A stretch of DNA of 5,753 nucleotides from RGIG8748 sp045539515 (GTDB taxonomy: Bacteria > Bacillota > Clostridia > UMGS1810): positions 1 to 5,753 of the forward strand of contig JAZQFN010000066.1 of the NCBI GenBank assembly GCA_045539515.1, in the 5' to 3' direction. The notes under the pieces were generated by a model, which saw only the letters and a program-made list of their open reading frames with translations, was not told where the DNA came from and did not search any database. Positions 1-5,732 of the stretch are shown piece after piece (the stretch's first letter is position 1; every line of letters begins with the position of its first letter). The position numbers and the translations under genes are program-made.

Positions 1-74
1 GCAGGTGTAGTTCAGTGGTAAAACATCAGCTTCCCAAGCTGAGGTTGCGGGTTCGATTCCCGTCACCTGCTCCA
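1..74 (+). tRNA. tRNA-Gly (anticodon CCC), CCA end encoded
   Basis: The full cloverleaf can be drawn. The acceptor stem is GCAGGTG (1-7) with CACCTGC (64-70), seven perfect pairs. The anticodon stem is TCAGC (26-30) with GCTGA (38-42), enclosing the loop TTCCCAA. The anticodon CCC lies at 33-35, so the tRNA reads GGG glycine codons. The T arm is 47-51 with 59-63 and has the usual TTCGATT loop; the D arm is short, with only three clear pairs. T71 is the discriminator base, typical of bacterial tRNA-Gly, and CCA follows at 72-74, so the 3' end is genomically encoded. The gene begins at the first base of the window, so its promoter and any upstream tRNA partner are not visible. A terminator follows immediately, so this is the last gene of its transcript. 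Confidence 0.97.
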
Positions 75-138
75 GAAAAAAGCATCGACTTTTGTCGGTG
101 CTTTTTTCAACGAAATACCCCGATGCGGCGTGTGAAAT
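72..138 (+). repeat. Direct repeat, copy 1 (terminator module)
   Basis: This segment runs from the tRNA CCA end through the terminator, the GAAATAC motif and CGGCGTGTGAAAT. It recurs at 316-380. The two copies are nearly identical through the hairpin and GAAATAC, diverge over about ten bases in the middle, and agree again over CGGCGTGTGAAAT. The repeat therefore includes both the terminator and the first box of the palindromic array. Confidence 0.8.
76..107 (+). terminator. Rho-independent terminator of the tRNA-Gly transcript
   Basis: A stem of 14 pairs is formed by A6-GCATCGAC (76-89) and GTCGGTGC-T6 (94-107), with one T·G wobble and a TTTT loop (90-93). It starts two bases after the tRNA CCA end. 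The A tract before and T tract after the GC core are complementary, so the hairpin could also work on the other strand, against transcription arriving from the right. Confidence 0.9.
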
Positions 139-284
139 ATTGCTGTGCAATGTGAAATAGCTTCGCTGTGAAATATTTGCTCCGCAAATGTTAAAGGCGT
201 ATTTCATTTCACAGAAAACTTTAGTTTTCTATTTCACAATTTACGAAGTAAATTATTTCACATCAACGAAGTTGATATTTCACT
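131..284. repeat. Nested palindromic box-and-hairpin element
   Basis: A nine-base box TGTGAAATA occurs at 131-139, 151-159 and 167-175, with a degraded fourth box (TGTTAAA) at 189-195. Its reverse complement TATTTCACA occurs, with small changes, at 205-213, 230-238, 254-262 and 276-284. Each gap between adjacent boxes is a small hairpin of unrelated sequence: TTGC-TGT-GCAA (140-150), GC-TTC-GC (160-166), TTTGC-TCC-GCAAA (176-188), GAAAAC-TTTA-GTTTTC (214-229), ATTTAC-GAA-GTAAAT (239-253) and TCAAC-GAA-GTTGA (263-275). The left boxes can pair with the right boxes in nested order, giving a single tower of four box stems with a pair of side hairpins at each of three junctions. There is no significant reading frame inside. 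It resembles a REP/BIME- or MITE-type non-coding element in style; its family and function are not established here. Confidence 0.85.
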
Positions 285-315
285 AAACCCCTTGCATCTA
301 TTTTGTAGCCGAAAG

Positions 316-380
316 CCAGAAAAAAACATCGACTTTGTCGGTGCTTTTTTCAATGAAATACGACTTTCGGCGTGTGAAAT
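316..380 (+). repeat. Direct repeat, copy 2 (terminator module)
   Basis: This is the second copy of the 72-138 module, beginning with the same CCAG that forms the end of the tRNA in copy 1, although no tRNA precedes it here. It carries a G-to-A change at the base of the hairpin and one T fewer in the loop, and ends with the same CGGCGTGTGAAAT. An additional 8-base inverted repeat, GCCGAAAG (308-315) and CTTTCGGC (364-371), brackets the hairpin in this copy only. Confidence 0.8.
320..350 (+). terminator. Second, slightly decayed copy of the tRNA terminator
   Basis: The hairpin CATCGAC (327-333), TTT loop, GTCGGTG (337-343) is followed by C and six T. Compared with the copy at 76-107, the basal G-C pair has become A326 against C344, so the stem has a mismatch between the core and the A/T tracts. 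It would still be expected to form. It sits between two convergent transcripts and may act as a backup terminator, or may simply be a by-product of the module duplication. Confidence 0.6.
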
Positions 381-413
381 TTGCCTGTATAAGTGAAACA
401 CACTAATTGTGTG
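365..413. repeat. Degenerate stub of the box-and-hairpin array
   Basis: After the second terminator copy the order of the array's left edge is recognisable: CGGCG, box TGTGAAAT (373-380), a decayed spacer TTGCCTGTATA that parallels TTGCTGTGCAA of the intact element, then a changed box AAGTGAAAC (391-399). A further hairpin, CACAC-TAATT-GTGTG (399-413), overlaps the end of that box. The inverted-box half is not present. This looks like a truncated or eroded second copy of the 131-284 element, though the alignment is short. Confidence 0.5.
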
Positions 414-433
414 ATATTATGATATAACGAACA

Positions 434-465
434 AACCCGCCTTGTGAAAAGCAAGACGGGTTACT
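434..465 (-). terminator. Rho-independent terminator of the DUF554 gene
   Basis: AACCCGCCTTG (434-444) and CAAGACGGGTT (452-462) form an 11-position stem with one mismatch and a 7-base loop. Read on the minus strand it lies about ten bases past the stop codon of the leftward gene, and the stem is followed by TTTGTTCGTT, a broken T tract. It closes that gene's transcript before the repeat region. Confidence 0.8.
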
Positions 466-470
466 TATTT

Positions 471-1154
471 TTAAAGCAGATCCTTTATGATTTGAACTAT
501 GGGTACAAGCACTATCGCCGGCAAAAAGTTTGCTACTTTAAGCTTGGATATGCCCATAAGGTTAAGACCCAAGGCAAATATCATAAGGGAGCCGGCACAG
601 TTCAGCTCGGCAATCATATTGGCTGTAAGATAAGGCGCAAGGAACTTTGCCAGAAGCACCAGCGCACCCTGATACACAAGCACCGTACCTGTTGCAAAAT
701 ACACTCCGTAGCCCAAAGACGCAGCAAGCATTGCAGAGGATATAAGGTCAAGAAGCGCCTTGGTATAGTATATGGTGTTGTCGCCTTTAAGTCCTGCGTT
801 AAGACCTCCGAGAATTGTCATGGAACCAACGCAAAACACCAGCGATGCCGTTATAAAGCCTTCTGCAGGATTCTGCTGTTCCTTTTTAAACTTTGCAGAT
901 GCCTTGTCGCTGATGCGGTTGAGCTTGCCGTCTATATCTATGGCGGTTCCTATCATTGTGCCAAGCACCATTGCTATAATAAGCACAGTGGGGTCCTTGC
1001 CCTGCATCATACCGCTTACACCTATACAAAGGTTGCAAAGACCTATTGCTACCATAGCAGAGTCGGATATTTTTTGGGGTATTCCCTTGCGGAAAAGAAG
1101 TCCCAGGGTAGAGCCTATTAATACTGTAATAACATTTGCGATGACACCTAGCAT
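471..1154 (-). CDS. DUF554 family integral membrane protein
   Basis: The product is 227 residues, very hydrophobic, with about seven membrane segments (roughly 1-21, 34-50, 56-72, 101-117, 130-150, 152-172 and 185-225, the last probably two). It matches DUF554 (Pfam PF04474; the E. coli YqgA and B. subtilis YdfK type) in length and in recognisable stretches: the N-terminal GVIANVITVLIGSTLG, the GFITASLVFCVGSMTILG region at about 99-116, and the YQGAL segment near 160. Family members have no agreed function; a transport or sensing role is only conjecture. The start is supported by GGAGGA (1166-1161) six bases before the ATG, and by a promoter further upstream. It has its own promoter and terminator, so it appears monocistronic. 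No truncation or frameshift is seen. Family assignment is firm; function is unknown. Confidence 0.93.
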   Translation of the reverse strand: MLGVIANVITVLIGSTLGLLFRKGIPQKISDSAMVAIGLCNLCIGVSGMMQGKDPTVLIIAMVLGTMIGTAIDIDGKLNRISDKASAKFKKEQQNPAEGFITASLVFCVGSMTILGGLNAGLKGDNTIYYTKALLDLISSAMLAASLGYGVYFATGTVLVYQGALVLLAKFLAPYLTANMIAELNCAGSLMIFALGLNLMGISKLKVANFLPAIVLVPIVQIIKDLL

Positions 1155-1184
1155 AGTTTTTCCTCCATTTTTTACTTCCTGTTT

Positions 1185-1213
1185 ATAATACTACTTTTTG
1201 ACTTGCAAATCAA
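1185..1213 (-). promoter_or_regulatory. Sigma-A type promoter of the DUF554 gene
   Basis: On the minus strand, TTGATT (1213-1208) and TATTAT (1190-1185) are separated by exactly 17 bases, and the -10 ends about 30 bases before the ATG. It is back to back with the rightward promoter at 1244-1272; the two -35 boxes are 30 bases apart. Confidence 0.65.
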
Positions 1214-1243
1214 TATTTCTTTAAAATTTTGTGTTCTATAAAA

Positions 1244-1272
1244 TTGACACAAGTCGGTAAGTGTGCTAAAAT
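1244..1272 (+). promoter_or_regulatory. Near-consensus sigma-A promoter of the nucleotide-sugar dehydratase gene
   Basis: A perfect -35 TTGACA (1244-1249), a 17-base spacer and -10 TAAAAT (1267-1272) predict transcription from about 1279. This leaves a leader of roughly 28 bases before the GTG start at 1307. It rules out the possible upstream starts at 1229 (TTG) and 1271 (ATG), which lie inside or upstream of the promoter. Confidence 0.8.
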
Positions 1273-1306
1273 GATAATAATGATAAAATGGTTCGAGGTG
1301 TTATTT

Positions 1307-3223
1307 GTGAAGAACTCAAAGATCTTCCGAAACAGAATAATTTTTCTATTTGACATCCTGGGTGCACTTTTTATTTATTTCGGCGCGGTGCTTTTTGTGC
1401 TTGGTTTTAAAGAGGCGACCATCAGTGCAGCAAAGTATTCGGGAATAGCTATTGCCGTTATTTTATCCACAGCACTTGTGTACTGGCTAAACGGCATCTA
1501 CCGCATACTCTGGCCTTTTGCAGGCTCCAAGGATTACATAAAGCTTTGCGCATCGGGTCTGCTTGTGCTGGCAATATCCATGCTTATTTCTGTGGTTATG
1601 AGATATCTTATGCCCGATGTATTTACCAGCACCTTCCGCGAAGCACTTAAAATATGCGGACTTGCGGCATTGTCTACAGCTGTATATACAGCTTTTATAA
1701 GAATGTTAATCAGAGTTCTTATTAAGATTCCCGTACAGAAAAGCGATGCGTCCGGCGAAGACGATGAAGATATGAAAAAGGTCCTCATAGTCGGTGCAGG
1801 TGCAGCAGCAGCTATGCTCATTAAAGACCTGCCGATAAATGAAAACCTTAATTTTAAGATTGTAGGTCTTGTAGACGACAATCCCGGAAAAAAGGGAAGT
1901 GTTATCTGTGGATACTCGGTATTGGGTAATCGTAATTCTATTCCTTCCTTGTGCAAAAAATATGAGATAGACCAGATATTTATTGCTATCCCTTCTGCAA
2001 GCTCTGCAGATAAAAACGAAATTATTGAAATATGCAGCAAAACAAGAGCAAAGATAAAGATTGTTCCTGCCATAGACCAGGCAATATCTGTTCCCGGCAC
2101 TAAGAAGAGTATGTACAGAGAGGTTCGCATAGAGGACCTTCTGGACAGAACCCCCATTGTTCTTGATAACAAAGAAATATCCGATTACATAGAGGACAAG
2201 GTTGTTATGGTTACCGGCGGTGGCGGCTCTATAGGTTCTGAGCTTTGCCGTCAGATTATGAAGTACAGGCCCAAAACTCTTGTAGTTGTGGATATCTATG
2301 AAAACAACGCCTATGACCTTCAGATGGAGCTCAACCGTCACTATCCCGACAATCCTCCTCAGGTGCTTATTGCATCCATAAGGGACAGAGCAAGGCTTGA
2401 AGATATATTCAAAGAATACAAACCTTACATAGTGTTCCATGCGGCAGCTCACAAGCACGTACCTCTTATGGAGGTAAGCCCTTGCGAAGCCATAAAGAAC
2501 AATGTATTCGGAACATTCAATGTGTCTATGTGCGCCGACAAATACGGTACTAAGCGATTTGTAATGATTTCCACGGACAAGGCGGTAAACCCCACCAATA
2601 TTATGGGTGCTACCAAGCGTATGTGTGAGATGATTGTACAAAGTATGCAGAAAATCAGCGATACCGAGTTTGTTGCGGTGCGTTTCGGTAATGTTCTCGG
2701 TTCAAACGGCAGTGTTATACCCTTGTTTAAAAAGCAAATCGAAGAGGGCGGACCTCTTACCGTAACTCACAAAGATATTACCCGCTTCTTTATGACTATA
2801 CCCGAGGCGGCTCAGCTTGTGCTTCAGGCGGCAAGCTACGCTAAGGGCGGCGAGATTTTTGTGCTGGATATGGGCAAGCCCGTAAGGATATATGACCTTG
2901 CCAAAAATATGATAAGACTTTCGGGATACACTCCCGGTGTGGATATTAAAATCGAGGTTACGGGTCTTCGCCCCGGAGAAAAGCTCTACGAGGAGCTTCT
3001 TATGAGTGAAGAAGGTCTTGCAAAGACCCGTCACGAAAAGATATTTATCGGTGCTCCCTCCGACATTACTATGGAAGAGCTTAAACCCAGTCTGGATTTA
3101 TTGCAGGAGGCTGCTGAAAGCAATGATATTGCCAAGATAAAAGATATTGTGGAGAAGGTTGTACCTACATATATCAAAAATCCCGATGTAATTAATAAAG
3201 CCGTCAACACCGTAAATGCATAG
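1307..3223 (+). CDS. Membrane-anchored nucleotide-sugar 4,6-dehydratase (CapD/WbpM/PglF family)
   Basis: This 638-residue protein is the long, membrane-bound form of the UDP-GlcNAc 4,6-dehydratase family, which makes UDP-4-keto-6-deoxy sugars for capsule, O-antigen or protein glycosylation. Residues 11-34, 45-64, 80-101 and 113-136 form four membrane segments. A first Rossmann domain follows with GAGAAA at 163-168. The catalytic extended-SDR domain starts near 297 with TGGGGSIG (303-310) for NAD(P). Family motifs follow: HAAAHKHVPLME (378-389), STDKAVNPTNIMGATK (422-437), RFGNVLGS (459-466) and GLRPGEK (553-559). The active site has Asp424-Lys425 and an S-M-K triad with Met433 in the usual tyrosine place, as in WbpM-type enzymes. 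The GTG start is chosen because GAGGTG (1295-1300) lies six bases upstream and the promoter excludes earlier starts. Exact substrate and product stereochemistry cannot be told from sequence. No neighbouring glycan genes are in the window. Confidence 0.94.
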   Translation: MKNSKIFRNRIIFLFDILGALFIYFGAVLFVLGFKEATISAAKYSGIAIAVILSTALVYWLNGIYRILWPFAGSKDYIKLCASGLLVLAISMLISVVMRYLMPDVFTSTFREALKICGLAALSTAVYTAFIRMLIRVLIKIPVQKSDASGEDDEDMKKVLIVGAGAAAAMLIKDLPINENLNFKIVGLVDDNPGKKGSVICGYSVLGNRNSIPSLCKKYEIDQIFIAIPSASSADKNEIIEICSKTRAKIKIVPAIDQAISVPGTKKSMYREVRIEDLLDRTPIVLDNKEISDYIEDKVVMVTGGGGSIGSELCRQIMKYRPKTLVVVDIYENNAYDLQMELNRHYPDNPPQVLIASIRDRARLEDIFKEYKPYIVFHAAAHKHVPLMEVSPCEAIKNNVFGTFNVSMCADKYGTKRFVMISTDKAVNPTNIMGATKRMCEMIVQSMQKISDTEFVAVRFGNVLGSNGSVIPLFKKQIEEGGPLTVTHKDITRFFMTIPEAAQLVLQAASYAKGGEIFVLDMGKPVRIYDLAKNMIRLSGYTPGVDIKIEVTGLRPGEKLYEELLMSEEGLAKTRHEKIFIGAPSDITMEELKPSLDLLQEAAESNDIAKIKDIVEKVVPTYIKNPDVINKAVNTVNA

Positions 3224-3236
3224 ACTTGATATAACG

Positions 3237-3270
3237 TGAGCAGAAGTTTGCCAGCTTCTGCTCATTTTTT
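3237..3270 (+). terminator. Rho-independent terminator after the dehydratase gene
   Basis: TGAGCAGAAG (3237-3246) and CTTCTGCTCA (3255-3264) form a perfect 10-pair stem with an 8-base loop, followed by six T. It lies 13 bases after the TAG stop and separates this transcript from clpE. Confidence 0.93.
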
Positions 3271-3302
3271 GTAAACAAATTATAAAAATGACAAATTCTC
3301 TG

Positions 3303-3332
3303 TTGAAATATCATATGGATATGTGGTAAAAT
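3303..3332 (+). promoter_or_regulatory. Extended -10 promoter of clpE
   Basis: TTGAAA (3303-3308), an 18-base spacer and TAAAAT (3327-3332) preceded by TGG give an extended -10 (TGnTAAAAT). The predicted leader is about 35 bases. Neither a CtsR heptad repeat (GGTCAAA type) nor a CIRCE element (TTAGCACTC/GAGTGCTAA) is seen here. A small inverted repeat, ATATC (3308-3312) and GATAT (3318-3322), sits in the spacer; it may be chance. Confidence 0.65.
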
Positions 3333-3372
3333 ACAAAATGGCGTATATTATTTAGAGTAAGAGGTAAGCAGA

Positions 3373-5631
3373 ATGAAATTATGCTCTATTTGTAAGAAAA
3401 ATCCCGCTGTGGTTTTTGTAAGCCGCAGTGACGGTACAAAGATGATAAACGAAGGCTATTGTCTGCCTTGTGCAATAAAGCAGAATATTACTCCCGTAAA
3501 CCAGCTCGCGGAGCAGTTTGGTATAGAACCCTCCGAAATCGAGAATATGGTTGCAGGCTTTGGCGAGTTTATGGAAAACGGCGATTTTAACGAAGCCTTC
3601 GAGGACATTATGGGTGGCGGAAATCTTATGATGCCCGTAGAAAATCGCGATGACGAAAAAATCCCCATTAAGGACAACGATGTTAAGAAGGGTATTAAAA
3701 ACCAACAGAAAAAGAAAAAATGCCTTAATAATTTCGGCGTTAACCTTACGGAAAAAGCTAAGCAGTCCTTGCTTGACAGAGTTGTAGGCAGAGAAAAAGA
3801 AATAGACCGTGCCATACAGATTTTAAACCGCAGAAATAAGAACAATCCCGTACTTCTTGGAGCTCCCGGTGTGGGTAAAACGGCAGTCGCCGAGGGTATT
3901 GCCCAGAGGATTGCCGACGGCGACGTTCCCGAAAAGCTTTGCGATGCTCAGGTGTATCTTCTTGACCTTTCCGGCATTGTGGCAGGTACTCAGTACAGAG
4001 GTCAGTTTGAAAGCCGACTTAAAAACATCATAGAGGAAGCCCGTCAGGATAATACCATACTGGTAATTGATGAGATTCACTCCATTGTAAGCGCAGGCGA
4101 TGCCGACGGTGCAATGAATGCCGCAAATATTTTAAAGCCGGCTCTTGCCAAAGGCGACATACAGGTTATAGGTGCCACTACACTGGATGAATACCGCAAG
4201 TATATAGAAAAGGATGCCGCTCTGGAAAGACGTTTCCAGCCGGTAATTCTCGACGAACCTTCCGCTGAGGAAACTATAGAAATAATCACCGGAATAAAGG
4301 ATTACTATGAGGATTTCCACAATATAACCATCGATGATGAGATTATACGTGAGGCGGTAGTTCTCTCAGGTAAGTATATTAACGACAGATTTTTCCCCGA
4401 TAAAGCCATAGATGTAATAGACGAGGCAGCTTCGCGTCTTAATATGGATAATGAATACGGAAAAAACATCATAAAAGCCAATGCGGAGCTTCAGGTTGTT
4501 TCCGAAAGATTATCTCAGTTGGAGCAGGAAGAAACCCAGGAACCTCAGTATGAGGAAATAGCACGTCTTAAGGGCGAAAAGTGCCGTCTGGAGGGTGAAC
4601 GTACGGGTCTTCGCGCACGTCAGAAGGAATGTAAGGTTACCGTGGCAGACGTTGCCAGAGTAATTGAGCTGTGGACCGGTATTCCCGTACGCAATATCAC
4701 CGAAACCGATAAAGAAAAATTACTCAACCTTGAAGACAGGCTTCATAAAAGGGTCATAGGCCAGAACAAGGCTGTAGAGGCAGTTGCAAGAGCGGTTCGC
4801 CGCAACAGAACGTTGAAATTAAGCAAAAAACGCCCTGTTTCGTTTATTTTTGTAGGACCTACGGGAGTAGGAAAGACAGAACTTGTTAAAGCTCTCTCGG
4901 AAAGCCTTTTTGACGACGAGCGTGCACTCATACGTCTTGATATGAGCGAATATATGGAAAAGCACTCCGTAGCCAAAATTACAGGTTCTCCTCCGGGATA
5001 TGTAGGCTACGATGAAGGCGGTCAGCTTACCGAGAAGGTTCGCAGAAGACCCTACAGTGTAATACTGCTTGACGAAATCGAAAAGGCTCATGCAGATGTA
5101 TTCAATATACTTCTTCAGATACTTGACGACGGCAGAATAACCGATTCCCACGGCAAAACGGTTAATTTTGAAAACACTATCATCATAATGACCAGCAATG
5201 CAGGCACAAGTGTGGGTTCTGCTCAGGCACCGGGATTTACTTCCGGCGGAGATGCCGTAAGCGAAAAGATATCTCAGTCCCTTAAGGAAATATTCCGCCC
5301 GGAATTTCTCAACCGAGTTGACGAGGTTATAGAATTCTCCAACCTCAATAAAGAGGATCTTCTTAAAATATGTGACCTTATGCTTAAGGATATGGTGAGC
5401 GAGCTTAAGGGTATGGGTATAGGCTTTGATATTACACCCAAAGCCAAAGAACTTCTTGTAGACAAGGGTTACACACCAAGATATGGCGCAAGACCCATAA
5501 GAAGAGAAATTCAAACCAACATTGAAGACCCGGTATCTATCATGCTTCTCTCTCAGAGTATAAAGAGGGGAGATACCGTGAAGGTTGCAGTTCAAGGAAA
5601 CAATATAGTGGTAAAAGGAGACCAACTATGA
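3373..5631 (+). CDS. clpE: ClpE-type AAA+ unfoldase (ATP-dependent Clp protease ATP-binding subunit)
   Basis: The 752-residue product is a two-ring HSP100 unfoldase that would feed proteins to ClpP in the cytoplasm. The N terminus is a zinc finger, Cys4/Cys7 and Cys30/Cys33 (CX2C-X22-CX2C), the hallmark of ClpE, in place of the double Clp_N repeat of ClpC. A polar, lysine-rich linker runs to about 115. The first AAA+ domain has Walker A GAPGVGKT (163-170), pore Tyr208 in QYRG, Walker B Asp233-Glu234 and arginines 286-287. A short coiled-coil middle domain spans about 370-420. The second AAA+ domain has GPTGVGKT (495-502), pore Tyr543 in GYVG, Walker B Asp567-Glu568, Arg648 in the RPEFLNR motif and sensor 2 GARPIRR (705-711). 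The expected ClpP-docking tripeptide reads PGF (620-622). The ATG is preceded by AAGAGGT (3359-3365) with 7-8 bases between. All ATPase residues are intact. Alternative label: ClpC-like; the zinc finger favours ClpE. Confidence 0.93.
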   Translation: MKLCSICKKNPAVVFVSRSDGTKMINEGYCLPCAIKQNITPVNQLAEQFGIEPSEIENMVAGFGEFMENGDFNEAFEDIMGGGNLMMPVENRDDEKIPIKDNDVKKGIKNQQKKKKCLNNFGVNLTEKAKQSLLDRVVGREKEIDRAIQILNRRNKNNPVLLGAPGVGKTAVAEGIAQRIADGDVPEKLCDAQVYLLDLSGIVAGTQYRGQFESRLKNIIEEARQDNTILVIDEIHSIVSAGDADGAMNAANILKPALAKGDIQVIGATTLDEYRKYIEKDAALERRFQPVILDEPSAEETIEIITGIKDYYEDFHNITIDDEIIREAVVLSGKYINDRFFPDKAIDVIDEAASRLNMDNEYGKNIIKANAELQVVSERLSQLEQEETQEPQYEEIARLKGEKCRLEGERTGLRARQKECKVTVADVARVIELWTGIPVRNITETDKEKLLNLEDRLHKRVIGQNKAVEAVARAVRRNRTLKLSKKRPVSFIFVGPTGVGKTELVKALSESLFDDERALIRLDMSEYMEKHSVAKITGSPPGYVGYDEGGQLTEKVRRRPYSVILLDEIEKAHADVFNILLQILDDGRITDSHGKTVNFENTIIIMTSNAGTSVGSAQAPGFTSGGDAVSEKISQSLKEIFRPEFLNRVDEVIEFSNLNKEDLLKICDLMLKDMVSELKGMGIGFDITPKAKELLVDKGYTPRYGARPIRREIQTNIEDPVSIMLLSQSIKRGDTVKVAVQGNNIVVKGDQL

Positions 5632-5642
5632 TTTGTCAATAG
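5613..5642 (+). other. Well-formed start site with a four-codon reading frame overlapping the clpE stop
   Basis: AAAAGGAG (5613-5620) lies seven bases before an ATG at 5628-5630, which overlaps the clpE TGA as ATGA, the classic arrangement of a translationally coupled next gene. The frame reads Met-Ile-Cys-Gln and then stops at TAG (5640-5642); no frame continues past it. It may be the remnant of a lost downstream gene, a minimal leader frame, or coincidence. No product is claimed. Confidence 0.4.
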
Positions 5643-5696
5643 AAAAATGAAAACTTTTTAAAAAATTTTGTATAGCTAAAAAAGTGTATAGCAAAC

Positions 5697-5720
5697 AAAG
5701 CATTCTTTAAAATGCTTTTT
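5697..5720 (+). terminator. Probable weak terminator downstream of clpE
   Basis: AAAGCATT (5697-5704) and AATGCTTT (5711-5718) form an 8-pair, A/T-rich stem with a CTTTAA loop, followed by two more T, so the run at 5716-5720 is TTTTT. The stem is weak in GC, and the same bases overlap a boxA-like motif, so its role is uncertain. Confidence 0.5.
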
Positions 5721-5732
5721 GAAAATTGAATA
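5713..5732 (+). promoter_or_regulatory. Possible rRNA-leader boxA-like sequence at the window end
   Basis: TGCTTTTTGAAAATTGAATA resembles the boxA antitermination motif and flanking bases (TGCTCTTTGAAAACT type) found in rRNA leaders and 16S-23S spacers of Bacillota. If real, a ribosomal RNA gene would begin soon after the window. No convincing strong rRNA promoter is seen in 5632-5712, which weakens the case. Confidence 0.25.

Noticed and set aside
1..74. tRNA-Gly as an integration attachment site
   Set aside because: The only downstream match to the tRNA 3' end is CCAG at 316-319, far too short, and there is no integrase or other phage-like gene.
131..284. CRISPR array
   Set aside because: The repeats are only 9 bases, spacers are 7-25 bases and self-complementary, orientation flips midway, and there are no cas genes in the window.
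444..1121. Rightward open frame of 225 codons opposite the DUF554 gene
   Set aside because: It is rich in Cys, His, Lys and Tyr with no family features, lacks a ribosome site, and is fully antisense to a well-supported membrane protein gene with its own promoter and terminator.
772..1188. Rightward open frame of 138 codons overlapping the DUF554 gene and its leader
   Set aside because: It is a shadow of the leftward gene: Pro/Ser/Ile-rich, no ribosome site, and it runs across the leftward gene's promoter.
1706..2641. Long leftward open frame of 311 codons inside the dehydratase gene
   Set aside because: It is antisense to conserved Rossmann and SDR motifs, and its composition (Tyr, His, Cys, Asn-rich) is typical of a reverse-frame shadow.
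3288..3302. TGACAAATT in the clpE leader as a CtsR box
   Set aside because: It resembles only part of one heptad and lacks the tandem second heptad required for CtsR binding.
4819..5625. Leftward open frame of 268 codons inside clpE
   Set aside because: It is antisense to the second AAA+ domain, shows no recognisable domain, and has the same shadow composition.
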